A stretch of DNA of 64,000 nucleotides, from contig OY762275.1 in NCBI GenBank assembly GCA_963665505.1, positions 992,001-1,056,000 on the forward strand, in the 5' to 3' direction. Position numbers and translations under genes: made by a program. Below are positions 25,776-34,467 of this stretch, in pieces (within the stretch, counting starts at the first letter, position 1; each line of letters starts with the position of its first letter). This DNA comes from QANA01 sp963665505 (GTDB lineage: Bacteria > Bacillota > Clostridia > Christensenellales > Christensenellaceae). The notes beneath the pieces were generated by a model. It searched no databases. It was not told the origin of the DNA and worked only from the letters and a program-made list of their open reading frames with translations.

Positions 25776-28552
25776 AGATCATACTGGCCGAACATGCCGG
25801 CTTTTGTTTCGGCGTGAAGCGCGCGGCCGAACAGGCCATCCGGCTCGCCAAGGAAGGGGAAACCCTCTATACGCTGGGCGAACTTATCCATAACAGGCGG
25901 TTTATAGAATACCTTTCCACGCTCGGGATCCACACCGTTCATTCTGTGCGGGAGATCCCGCCGGGCGGCCATGCGCTGATCCGTTCGCACGGAGTGGGGG
26001 AAGCCGTATACCGCGATCTGGAAGCGCGCGGCCTTTCCTATACCGACCTTACCTGCCCGTTCGTCGCCCGGATCCACCGGAAGGTGGCGGCCGAGAAAGA
26101 GAACTTTTCCGCGATCGTCATCGTGGGCAGGGAAGAACACCCCGAAGTCGTGGGCATCAAGGGCTGGGCGGGCGAACATGCGTACGTCGTCTCCTCGGCG
26201 GAAGAAGCGGCCGCGCTCCCCTTTATGGAGAGCGTGCTGGTCGTCGCGCAGACGACCATTACCCGCAGGCTGTTCACCGAAGCCTGCCGGGCCATCGGGA
26301 AGCGGGCCGGCCACGTGGAACTGTTCGACAGCATCTGCGAGACCACGGCCGAACGCCAGGACGAGACCGCTAAACTGGCCGCCCTGTCCGACGCCGTGCT
26401 GGTCATCGGAGACCCGCAAAGTTCCAACAGCAAAAACCTGGAACAGATCGCGAAAAGATACTGTAAAAACGTGGATTTTGTGGAATCTGCGGCCCAACTA
26501 ATACTTGAAAAATACGTAAATTATGATATAATCAGTATTGTCGCAGGCGCATCTGCGCCGGACCGGATAATTAGGGAGGTACGCACACGAATGAGTGAGT
26601 TAGAAAAGGCTCAGGTAACAGAAGAGACCGGCTTGACGGAAGAGGCGAAAGAAGCCGCCGCCACGGTTACGGATACGGCACCGGAGGTGGCTGTGGAAGA
26701 CGCTGCCGCCACGGTTACGGATACGGCACCGGAGGTAGCTGTGGAAGACGCCGCCGCCACGGTTACGGATACGGCACCGGAAGTGGCTGCGGAAGACGCC
26801 GCCGTCACGGTTACGGATGCGGCACCGGAAGTGGCTGCGGAAGACACCGCCGTCACGGTTACGGATGCGGCACCGGAAGTGGCTGCGGAAGACGCCGCCG
26901 TCACGGTTACGGATGCGGCACCGGAAGTGGCTGCGGAAGACGCCGCCGTCACGGTTACGGATGCGGCACCGGAAGTGGCTGCGGAAGACACCGCCGTCAC
27001 GGTTACGGATGCGGCACCGGAAGTGGCTGCGGAAGACACCGCCGTCACGGTTACGGATACGGCACCGGAAGTGGTTGTGGAAGAAGCCGCCGCCACACCG
27101 GAAGAGGCGTCCGAAGAGGCCGTCGCAGCACCTGCCGTTGCCCCTGAGGCGGTAGCACAGGAAGCAGCCGCGGTAACTGAGCAGGCACTCGCTGCACAAC
27201 AGGAAGCCGGATCAGAAGAAGTTCCTGCCGCGCCGCAAGCGCCAGAACCTGCCGCTGCCCAGGCCGCCGAAGCGTCCGTGGCAGAGCCAGCCCCCAGGGC
27301 CGAAGCGGAAGAGTCCGCCCAAGCCCCCAAGAAGCCCGTTTCGGAAGCGACTTTCGCGGAGGAAATGGAAAAGACGTTTGTCAAGCTCAAGAGGGGGCAG
27401 TTTGTAAAAGGCGTTGTAGTGCAAGTTACGGATTCCGAAATATGTGTGAACATCGGTTATAAATCCGATGGTATCCTCAGGAAAGAAGACATGACGATTT
27501 CGGGCGACGTGGCTCCCTCCGATATGTTCAAACCGGGCGATGAGATCGAAGCAGAGATTCTGACCCTCAACGATGGCGAGGGCAACGTCCTGCTTTCGAG
27601 GAAGAAGGTCGAGAAGCAGCAGAGGTGGAAGAGTTTCGTGGATGCCCTCGATAAAGACGCCATGTATGAATGCATGATCACCCGTGTCATCAAGGGCGGC
27701 GTCCTTACCAAGTTCAACGGATACGATGCTTTTATCCCCGCTTCGCAGCTCACGCTGCATTATGTGGAAGACCTGAATACGTTTGTGGGCAAGAATGTCC
27801 TCGTCAAGATCCTCGATGTCGATATGCGCCAAAAGCGCTTCGTGCTGTCCAACAAGGCGGCCTTGAAGCAACAGGCGGCCGAAGGGGAAAAGCTCCTCTT
27901 TCAAAGCTTCGAGAAAGGCTCGGTCGTCCGCGGCACGGTAAAACGCCTGACCGATTTCGGCGCGTTCGTGGATGTGGGCGGGGTAGACGGCCTGCTGCAT
28001 ATCACCGATATCAGCTGGGTCCGCATCAAGCACCCCAGCGACGTGCTGCATGAAAACCAGGAGATCGACGTCAAGATATTGAACATCGACCCGGAAAGGC
28101 GCAGGATATCCCTCGGGTACAAACAGCTGCAGCCGCGGCCGTGGGATCTTGTCCCTGAAAAGTACCATGCGGGCGATATCATCGAAGGCAAAGTGGTGCG
28201 GATTGCACCGTTCGGCGCATTCGTAGAGCTGGAACCGACGGTAGACGGGCTCATCCATATCTCGCAGGTGACCAACCGGCGCATCGATAAGGTGGAAGAC
28301 ATCCTTTCGCTGGGCCAGGTCGTCAAGGCCAAAGTGCTCGAAGTGAATGCGGACAGACGCCGTATCAGCCTCAGCATACGCGCCACGATGGAACCGGAGA
28401 AACGCCCGGCGGAAGAAGAAAGAGAGAGTAAGCCCAGGTTCTCGGGCAGGCACGAAGAGCGCGAACGCAGTTCGTATTCGCTGCCGCCGGTAGAAGAGGC
28501 GACGACTTCTCTTGCGGATTTGTTCCGTCAGGCCGATGAGAACGACGAATAA
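25772..28552 (+). CDS. ispH: IspH-S1 fusion: HMBPP reductase plus ribosomal protein S1-like domains
   Basis: Residues 1-270 are IspH, the last MEP-pathway enzyme. They carry the [4Fe-4S] cysteines C12 (GFCFGVKRA), C95 (DLTCPFV) and C189 (DSICETTAERQ), the HPEV motif and SSNSKNLEQIA. Residues 295-438 are nine 16-residue repeats. About 540-905 form four S1 RNA-binding domains (for example GTVKRLTDFGAFVDVGGVDG). The start is TTG 25772 overlapping plsC. Inside the frame, a promoter (26505-26532), GGGAGGT and ATG 26591 (Met274) could give S1 alone. IspH-S1 fusions are known in Clostridia; the repeat linker is not usual. Confidence 0.93.
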   Translation: MKIILAEHAGFCFGVKRAAEQAIRLAKEGETLYTLGELIHNRRFIEYLSTLGIHTVHSVREIPPGGHALIRSHGVGEAVYRDLEARGLSYTDLTCPFVARIHRKVAAEKENFSAIVIVGREEHPEVVGIKGWAGEHAYVVSSAEEAAALPFMESVLVVAQTTITRRLFTEACRAIGKRAGHVELFDSICETTAERQDETAKLAALSDAVLVIGDPQSSNSKNLEQIAKRYCKNVDFVESAAQLILEKYVNYDIISIVAGASAPDRIIREVRTRMSELEKAQVTEETGLTEEAKEAAATVTDTAPEVAVEDAAATVTDTAPEVAVEDAAATVTDTAPEVAAEDAAVTVTDAAPEVAAEDTAVTVTDAAPEVAAEDAAVTVTDAAPEVAAEDAAVTVTDAAPEVAAEDTAVTVTDAAPEVAAEDTAVTVTDTAPEVVVEEAAATPEEASEEAVAAPAVAPEAVAQEAAAVTEQALAAQQEAGSEEVPAAPQAPEPAAAQAAEASVAEPAPRAEAEESAQAPKKPVSEATFAEEMEKTFVKLKRGQFVKGVVVQVTDSEICVNIGYKSDGILRKEDMTISGDVAPSDMFKPGDEIEAEILTLNDGEGNVLLSRKKVEKQQRWKSFVDALDKDAMYECMITRVIKGGVLTKFNGYDAFIPASQLTLHYVEDLNTFVGKNVLVKILDVDMRQKRFVLSNKAALKQQAAEGEKLLFQSFEKGSVVRGTVKRLTDFGAFVDVGGVDGLLHITDISWVRIKHPSDVLHENQEIDVKILNIDPERRRISLGYKQLQPRPWDLVPEKYHAGDIIEGKVVRIAPFGAFVELEPTVDGLIHISQVTNRRIDKVEDILSLGQVVKAKVLEVNADRRRISLSIRATMEPEKRPAEEERESKPRFSGRHEERERSSYSLPPVEEATTSLADLFRQADENDE
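26505..26532 (+). promoter_or_regulatory. Internal sigma-A promoter inside the ispH part
   Basis: TTGAAA (26505-26510), 16-nt spacer, perfect TATAAT (26527-26532), in a locally AT-rich patch of an otherwise GC-rich ORF. It is 59 nt upstream of the in-frame ATG at 26591, which is preceded by AGGGAGGT. Confidence 0.7.
26573..26593 (+). promoter_or_regulatory. Internal ribosome-binding site and start codon for S1 part
   Basis: AGGGAGGT lies about 11 nt before ATG 26591 (MSELEKAQ), in frame with the fusion and immediately after the IspH domain ends. This would produce a 653-residue S1 protein without IspH. Confidence 0.65.
26654..27085 (+). repeat. Nine 48-bp in-frame tandem repeats
   Basis: Each unit encodes a 16-residue block of the form AAVTVTDAAPEVAAED. 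Units 4-8 are almost identical in DNA and protein; units 1-3 and 9 differ at a few positions (T/A, V/A changes). The block is acidic and Ala/Val/Thr-rich and links the IspH and S1 parts. There are no spacers, so it is not a CRISPR. Near identity suggests copy-number change by slippage. Confidence 0.95.
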
Positions 28553-28567
28553 TAGTAGACACGTTGG

Positions 28568-28594
28568 GCGCCGCTCCTGTGAGCGGCGCTTTTT
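28568..28594 (+). terminator. Terminator after ispH-S1
   Basis: GCGCCGCTC-ctgt-GAGCGGCGC followed by TTTTT. Confidence 0.85.
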
Positions 28595-28612
28595 ATAGAA
28601 AGGACCATACGA

Positions 28613-29449
28613 TTGAGACGATTGGAAGCACAGACAATAGCGGATGCGGTCGGGCGGCTTTTGCTCTCGGCGGCGCTCTGCCCGGGGCAAGATCTGCTTA
28701 CGGCGCTTTCCCACGCGGAAAAGGCCGAAAAAAGCCCGGTCGGCAGGAAGATACTAAAAGATCTGCAGGAAAACGCGAAGATAGCGCGGGAGACAGGCAT
28801 GGCCTATTGCCAGGATACGGGCATGGCGGTCGTGTTCCTGGAAGTCGGGCAGGAAGTCCTGATTTCCGGTGAACTGGAAAACGAGATCAACCGCGCCGTA
28901 GCTGCCGCTTACCGCGAAGGCCACTACCGCTGCAGCGTACTGGACCCGCTCACTCGTGTCAATACGGGCGACAATACGCCGGCCGTCGTACACTATAGGC
29001 TGGTGCCGGGCGATCGCGTGAAAATTTCGGTTGCCCCCAAAGGGTTTGGCAGCGAGAACATGTCGTTTCTGCGTATGCTCAACCCTTCGGACGGTCTGGA
29101 AGGCATCAAAAACGCTGTGCTCGAAGGGGCGCTGGAAGCAGGCGGCAGCCCTTGCCCACCCGTTGTGCTGGGCGTGGGGATCGGCGGGACGATGGAGAAA
29201 TGTGCGCTGATGGCCAAACACGCTCTGCTGCGCGAACTGGGTTCCGTGAATCCGGATCCGGCGCTGGCTGCGATCGAAACCGAGATGAAAGACCGGCTGA
29301 ACGCGCTGGGCTTGGGCCCCATGGCTGTGGGCGGCAGTACCTATTGCCTGGGTGTGCATGTGGAAACTTACCCCACACATATTGCGGGGCTGCCTTTGGC
29401 GGTCAACTTCCAGTGCCATGCCTACCGGCATAAAAGCGAGGTGCTCTGA
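28613..29449 (+). CDS. fumA: Class I fumarate hydratase, alpha subunit
   Basis: This is the iron-sulfur subunit of the two-subunit fumarase (or tartrate dehydratase) family. Cluster and active-site features include ETGMAYCQDTGMAVVF, SVLDPLTRVNTGDNTPAV and VVLGVGIGGTMEKCALMAK. The 278-residue length is normal. The start is probably TTG 28613 after AAAGGACC; a TTG at 28622 is possible. Two bases separate its stop from the ATG of the beta subunit. The choice between fumarate and tartrate as substrate cannot be made from sequence alone. Confidence 0.88.
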   Translation: MRRLEAQTIADAVGRLLLSAALCPGQDLLTALSHAEKAEKSPVGRKILKDLQENAKIARETGMAYCQDTGMAVVFLEVGQEVLISGELENEINRAVAAAYREGHYRCSVLDPLTRVNTGDNTPAVVHYRLVPGDRVKISVAPKGFGSENMSFLRMLNPSDGLEGIKNAVLEGALEAGGSPCPPVVLGVGIGGTMEKCALMAKHALLRELGSVNPDPALAAIETEMKDRLNALGLGPMAVGGSTYCLGVHVETYPTHIAGLPLAVNFQCHAYRHKSEVL

Positions 29450-29450
29450 T

Positions 29451-30008
29451 ATGGATACGGCGAGAAAACTCACGTTGCCTTTATCGGTAGAAACGATCGA
29501 TACGCTGCATGCCGGTGAATCCGTGCTGCTCAGCGGGACGATCTACACGGCGCGCGATGCCGCGCATAAATATCTTACGCAGGCGCTTTCCCGGGGAGAG
29601 CGATTGCCCTTTGTGCTGCAGGATGCCTGTATCTATTATACGGGCCCCTGTCCCGCGCTGCCCGGCCGGCCCATCAACGCCTGCGGCCCCACGACCTCTA
29701 AACGCATGGACGCCTACGCACCGCTTTTGTACGATGCGGGTGTGCGCTGTGTGATCGGCAAAGGTAAAGTGGGGCAGGTCGTGAAAGACGCTATCGTCAG
29801 GGACCATGCGGTGTATTTCGGGGCGATCGGCGGGGCGGCAGCCCTTATCGCGAAGAGCGTCAAAAGCTGTACGCTGGTGGCCTATCCGGAATTGTTGGCC
29901 GAAGCCGTTTACCGGCTGGAAGTGGAAGATTTCCCCGCGTATGTGGCGGTGGATGCCCGGGGCGCGGATATCTACGAAGAAGGCCCCGCGGCCTACCGGC
30001 AGGCGTGA
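29451..30008 (+). CDS. fumB: Class I fumarate hydratase, beta subunit
   Basis: The 185-residue protein matches the C-terminal (beta) part of class I fumarases: LSGTIYTARDAAHKYL, YYTGPCPALPGRPINACGPTTSKRMD, VIGKGKVGQVV and VYFGAIGGAAALIAKSVK. It binds substrate with the alpha subunit encoded immediately before it. The pair interconverts fumarate and malate in the anaerobic branch of the citrate cycle. A terminator follows at 30028. Confidence 0.88.
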   Translation: MDTARKLTLPLSVETIDTLHAGESVLLSGTIYTARDAAHKYLTQALSRGERLPFVLQDACIYYTGPCPALPGRPINACGPTTSKRMDAYAPLLYDAGVRCVIGKGKVGQVVKDAIVRDHAVYFGAIGGAAALIAKSVKSCTLVAYPELLAEAVYRLEVEDFPAYVAVDARGADIYEEGPAAYRQA

Positions 30009-30027
30009 GGGGCAAAAGGGGACAATA

Positions 30028-30059
30028 CAAAAAGGCAGGCCATGCGGCCTGCCTTTTTG
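30028..30059. terminator. Bidirectional terminator between fumB and the ABC exporter
   Basis: AAAAAGGCAGGCC-atgc-GGCCTGCCTTTTT; it can act for both convergent units. Confidence 0.85.
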
Positions 30060-30063
30060 CTTG

Positions 30064-31854
30064 CTATTGTTTCATGCATAATTGATAGTATTGGCCTCTA
30101 CGCGCGATCAGCTCGGCATGCGTGCCCTGTTCCAGAATACCGCCGTTGCCGATGACCAGGATAATGTCCGAAGAACGGATGGTCGAAAGGCGGTGGGCGA
30201 TGATGAAGCTTGTGCGATCTTTTAAAACGTGTGTGATCGCTTTTTGGATATGCTGCTCGGTTTCAGTATCGACAGAAGAGGTCGCCTCGTCCAGGATGAA
30301 GATACGCGGGTCTGCCAAAATCACGCGCGCGAACGAAATGAGCTGTTTTTGCCCGGTGGAAAGCCGTATGCCGCCTTCGCCTACCTGTGTATCGTAGCCG
30401 TCCTTCTGCGTAAGGATGAATTCTTCCGCGTGGACCATTTGTGCCGCCCTGCGGATGTCCGCATCGGTGGCGTCCCGTCTGCCGAAGTCGATGTTGTCCC
30501 GGACCGTGCCTGAGAACAGGTGCGGCTGCTGGAGCACATACCCCGTGTTGCTCTGGAGCCAGAGCTGCGAACGTTCCCTGTAATCTACGCCATCTATCAA
30601 TACACGCCCGCCCGTCGGTTCGTAGAACCGGCAGAGAATGTTGACGATCGTGCTTTTTCCTGCGCCTGTTTCGCCGACCAGGGCGACGCTTTTCCCGGCA
30701 GGTACATGCAGGTTAAAGTCCTTCAGCACCTTTTCACCGCTTTTGTAGGCGAAGGAAACATGATCGAACGTGATATCGCCCCGGATCGTAGGCCAGTTTT
30801 GCTTTTTGGGGTGTATGCTGTCGCCAAAAACGGCTTCCACTGCGGGGGTGTCTTGTATCTCGATCGGCATGTCGAGCAGCGAAATGACCCGCTCGGCCGA
30901 TGCCTGTGCGTTCTGCAGTTCCGCAAGGATACGGGCGATCTGCTGGATCGGGTCGAAGAGCTGCGAAGTGTAGCTGAGAAAAGAGGAAAGCGTCCCGAAG
31001 CTGATCGCGCCCAGCATAACTTCCAACCCGCCGGCGTACAGTGCCAGCCCGGTGCCAATGGAACTCAAGAACAGGATGATGGGCATGAACAGGGCCGAAA
31101 GCAGCGCGGCGCGAGTGGAAACGTGCCGCATTTCCGAAGAAATATTTTTGAAGTCATGCAGGTTCTGGTCTTCCCGGACCAGCGTCTTGGTCGTCATGGC
31201 TCCCATGATCCCTTCGTTGAAGGCACCGGTCAGCCGCGAATTCGTCCTGCGTACCCGACGGTAGTATGCGAGGATCTTTTTCTGAAAGAAGAGCGTCACG
31301 ACCGCCAGCGGAGGAATGACAACCAGCGCCAGCAACGCCAGCTTTAGGTTGAGCAGAAACATCGCGATAATGCAGCCGATGATGAAAACCAGCGACCAGA
31401 TGATATCCACAATACTCCAGGCCACCATTTCCGAAAGCCTGCTTACATCGTTCATGACCCGGGCCATGATGTAGCCTACGGGCGTCTTATCGTAATAGGA
31501 AAAGGAGAGGTTCTGCAATTTGGTGAAGGCATCCTGGCGGATGTCATGGGAAATGTGCATTTCGATTTTCCCGGCCGTGGATACGAAGAACGCGACCCCG
31601 ATGCCATCCAGCAGGACCAACCCGACAAAGAAGAGGGCATACTGCGTAAGCCCCTCGGTCGTTTGGGGGGTGATGAAGTGGTCGATCGCATATTTGCTCA
31701 TGAGCGGGTAGACCACGTCTGCGGCGGAAACCACCAGCAGGCAGGCCAGCAGGGAGTATACGAGTTTTTTATGCCGGAAGGCGTAAGTGAGCAGACGCTT
31801 CCAGACTTTTACTTTGATTTTTTTGGAGAAATCTTCTTCTGCGATATAGCTCAT
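30064..31854 (-). CDS. ABC exporter subunit with catalytic glutamate (heterodimer half)
   Basis: The 596-residue type IV ABC half-transporter has six membrane helices and then an ATPase domain with GETGAGKSTI (Walker A), the altered signature LSTGQKQLISFARV and FILDEATSSVD with the catalytic Glu. Its partner encoded upstream has the reverse pattern, so the two form one canonical and one degenerate ATP site, as in heterodimeric multidrug or lipid exporters. The ATG overlaps the partner's stop (ATGA). The substrate is unknown. Confidence 0.9.
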   Translation of the reverse strand: MSYIAEEDFSKKIKVKVWKRLLTYAFRHKKLVYSLLACLLVVSAADVVYPLMSKYAIDHFITPQTTEGLTQYALFFVGLVLLDGIGVAFFVSTAGKIEMHISHDIRQDAFTKLQNLSFSYYDKTPVGYIMARVMNDVSRLSEMVAWSIVDIIWSLVFIIGCIIAMFLLNLKLALLALVVIPPLAVVTLFFQKKILAYYRRVRRTNSRLTGAFNEGIMGAMTTKTLVREDQNLHDFKNISSEMRHVSTRAALLSALFMPIILFLSSIGTGLALYAGGLEVMLGAISFGTLSSFLSYTSQLFDPIQQIARILAELQNAQASAERVISLLDMPIEIQDTPAVEAVFGDSIHPKKQNWPTIRGDITFDHVSFAYKSGEKVLKDFNLHVPAGKSVALVGETGAGKSTIVNILCRFYEPTGGRVLIDGVDYRERSQLWLQSNTGYVLQQPHLFSGTVRDNIDFGRRDATDADIRRAAQMVHAEEFILTQKDGYDTQVGEGGIRLSTGQKQLISFARVILADPRIFILDEATSSVDTETEQHIQKAITHVLKDRTSFIIAHRLSTIRSSDIILVIGNGGILEQGTHAELIARRGQYYQLCMKQ

Positions 31855-33698
31855 GCCTGTTCGCCTCCTTTTTGCGCTGCGGGTGTTTGCCCGATATCGG
31901 CGGTTATGGCCTGTATGTGCGCAATATGGCTGTATATGCCGTCTGCCGCCATCAGTTCTTCGTGTGTGCCTTCCTGTACGAGCCGCCCCTGGTCTAAAAC
32001 GAGAATCCTGTCCGATTCCCGCAGCGTGGTGATCCGGTGGGATATAATGATTGTCGTACGCTGGCCGCGAGCGGCCTTCAGCGCCTGGCGGATGGAGAGG
32101 TCGGTTTCGGTGTCGATCGCGCTCATGGAATCATCAAAGATGAGGATAGGAGCTTTTTGCATAAGCGTCCGGGCGATAGCTACGCGTTGCTGCTGCCCGC
32201 CCGAAAGCGTGACGCCCCGTTCGCCGACGATGGTATCGTAGCCTTTTTCGAAGCCTAAGATCACGTTGTGGATAGAGGCTACCCGCGCGGCGGAATATAC
32301 GTCGTCATTGCTGGCCGAAGGGTCGGTGATGCGGATGTTGTCGAGAATAGTGCGGGAATACAGGAAGGGTTCCTGTAATACCATGCCGATGTGCTTGCGC
32401 AGATAGGCGGCGTTGATATCGTTGACGTCCACCCCGTCCAGATAGATATGCCCGGCAGAACAGGGGTACAGGCGCTGGAGCAGATGGACCAGCGAAGACT
32501 TGCCCGAACCCGTCGCTCCCAGGATCGCGATCGTTTGCCCTGCTTTGATACTAAAGCTGATCCCTTTCAATACTTCGTCGTAGCTGTCATAGCCGAAGTA
32601 GACGTTGTCGAACCGGATGTCGCCGCGGATCGGGGGGGTCAGATTTTTGCCCGGTTCCTGCTCTTCAGGAACGGAGAGGATCTCGTCGATCCGTTCCATG
32701 GCGACGGTTGCTTTGCCCATATCGGAAAGTACCCGCCCGAGCTGCCGTACCGGCCAGGTAAGCATGCCCGTATAAGTGGAGAACAAAACCACGTTGCCCA
32801 GCGTGAACGTATCCGTTGTCGCGGCGAGGTAAATGCCCGCCAGCGCGGAGATCATGGTCTGCGCGTAGCTCATGATATCCATGCCGCCCCAGTAATAGGC
32901 CATGAGGCGACTCAGGGTGTAGCTGATCTTACTGTATTGGGTGTTTTTTTCAGTAAATCTCTTTAATTCGTTCTGCTGCTGCCCGAAGGCGCGTACGACC
33001 CGTACGCCCGTGAGGTTTTCCTGCAGCGTAGAAGAAAGCTTCCCTTCGGCTTCGTCCGATTTTGTAAAATACTTGCGTACTTTCTTGAAATAGAAGTAAG
33101 AGGCGAAGAATAAGAAGGGGATCGTGCAGAGGGAAATCAGCGTCATTTTGACGTTGATCGAAAACATGATAGTCCCGGCGATGCCTACCAAAAAGACGGT
33201 CCGTACGATCTGCATCAACTGCATGCTGATAAAGCGCCGGACCGTATTCACATCCGACGTGCAGCGCTGGATCAGATCGCCCGCGGAAGCGTGCTTGTGG
33301 TAATCGTACGGGACGCGCTGCAGGTGTGCATACAATTTGTCCCGCAGGACTTTGGCGGAACTTTCAGCCGCGTAGGAAATACTGCGGCCGCGCAGAAAAG
33401 AGACGCTGCCATTCAGGACGGTCAGGCCAATGATGAGCAGCATGCTTATATATAAATGGGCCGAGAAATAGGCATGGCCGCCCAGATCATCGACGATGCG
33501 CTCTATGAAGGCAGGCATCGAGATGTCCTGCCCGCCGATCGCGTAGTCGATCGTAAAGCTGGTGACCAGAGGGATTGTATACGAAAAAACGATGTGCAGA
33601 AGTACGGCTGCACAACCTAAAACAAGATACCGCTTATAGCCGTTGGTGATATCGGCGATAAGTTTCCAATTGATACGGGATTTCTTTTTGTGCGCCAA
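31851..33698 (-). CDS. ABC exporter subunit with degenerate Walker B (heterodimer half)
   Basis: Starting at TTG 33698 (AAAGGAGG, 8 nt spacing) the protein has 615 residues: six membrane helices, then GATGSGKSSL (Walker A), the canonical signature LSGGQQQRVAIART and LIFDDSMSAID, where Asp replaces the catalytic Glu. This complements the downstream partner. The region between its start and 34467 contains no gene. Confidence 0.9.
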   Translation of the reverse strand: MAHKKKSRINWKLIADITNGYKRYLVLGCAAVLLHIVFSYTIPLVTSFTIDYAIGGQDISMPAFIERIVDDLGGHAYFSAHLYISMLLIIGLTVLNGSVSFLRGRSISYAAESSAKVLRDKLYAHLQRVPYDYHKHASAGDLIQRCTSDVNTVRRFISMQLMQIVRTVFLVGIAGTIMFSINVKMTLISLCTIPFLFFASYFYFKKVRKYFTKSDEAEGKLSSTLQENLTGVRVVRAFGQQQNELKRFTEKNTQYSKISYTLSRLMAYYWGGMDIMSYAQTMISALAGIYLAATTDTFTLGNVVLFSTYTGMLTWPVRQLGRVLSDMGKATVAMERIDEILSVPEEQEPGKNLTPPIRGDIRFDNVYFGYDSYDEVLKGISFSIKAGQTIAILGATGSGKSSLVHLLQRLYPCSAGHIYLDGVDVNDINAAYLRKHIGMVLQEPFLYSRTILDNIRITDPSASNDDVYSAARVASIHNVILGFEKGYDTIVGERGVTLSGGQQQRVAIARTLMQKAPILIFDDSMSAIDTETDLSIRQALKAARGQRTTIIISHRITTLRESDRILVLDQGRLVQEGTHEELMAADGIYSHIAHIQAITADIGQTPAAQKGGEQA

Positions 33699-34467
33699 GA
33701 GGGCTGCCTCCTTTGTCAAGATGATTGCTTTCGGGGAAAACGCCCCGGACGTAAAAGAACCCGGCAAAAGCCCGGTTGCAAAAGCTTTGCGCCGCCTGCG
33801 GGAACAGGAGAACGGGGGAAATAGGGTCTATATACGACTCCTTACATTATATAAAAGGACCCCCCTGATGTCAAGCTAAAAACATTGTCAGGGAAGGGGT
33901 TTCCGCCCGGAAAATCTCCGATTCGTTTGCCGGAAAACAGCGGCGGGTATCAGGTACTATTCATTTTATTTCCAAAGACGGAGATTTTCGCATCTGAATA
34001 TTGATTCCAGTATATAGTTGTGTTATCATATGATTATGTTTATAATTATTTCAAGAAAAATTCAAGAATAATTTATAAAAGTATTTTTTTTATGTTTTTA
34101 TGGTTTAGAGGGAATGAATCTAAACCAATTGTGACAAAATTAATTTTTTGTAATATTTTTTTAAAATCTTCTTGACTATTTTATGGTGTAAATGGTAGTA
34201 TATTTAGCAGTAGATAGAAAATACTTTGTGCTATGCGAGTACCCTGATTGGTAAAACAAAGCAGGCCGGTTTTATAAAAGTTTTTCAGTCGTCTTAAAAG
34301 AAGGGCGCCTGTTGCGCGCGCCGGGAAAGAAAAGGCGTGGGCGGGTTGTCCGCAGGGTGTAATTTTTACTTTAAAAAGAATATATAATAAATTAAAATTA
34401 TAGATTATAATTGTAATTTTTATTGAAGAGGGTTTCCCAATAAAATACGAGGTGGTGATGTAAAAAC
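33699..34467. other. Long AT-rich divergent intergenic region
   Basis: About 770 nt without a convincing gene separate the exporter (minus strand) from the sugar importer (plus strand). Most is AT-rich, with GC-rich islets near 33890-33960 and 34300-34360. It contains one good promoter toward the importer at 34172-34201 and a further TATAAT at 34383. Nothing else was recognised. Confidence 0.5.
34172..34201 (+). promoter_or_regulatory. Candidate promoter of the sugar ABC operon
   Basis: TTGACT (34172-34177), 18-nt spacer, TAGTAT (34196-34201). This gives a leader of about 260 nt before the ATPase gene. Confidence 0.5.

Noticed and set aside
26654..27085. Possible CRISPR array
   Set aside because: The units are contiguous without spacers, all in frame and inside a coding sequence.
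26600..27199. Antisense open frame with a regular Arg/Phe/Gly repeat
   Set aside because: It is the complementary reading of the 48-bp tandem repeats; a repeat length divisible by three keeps all frames open.
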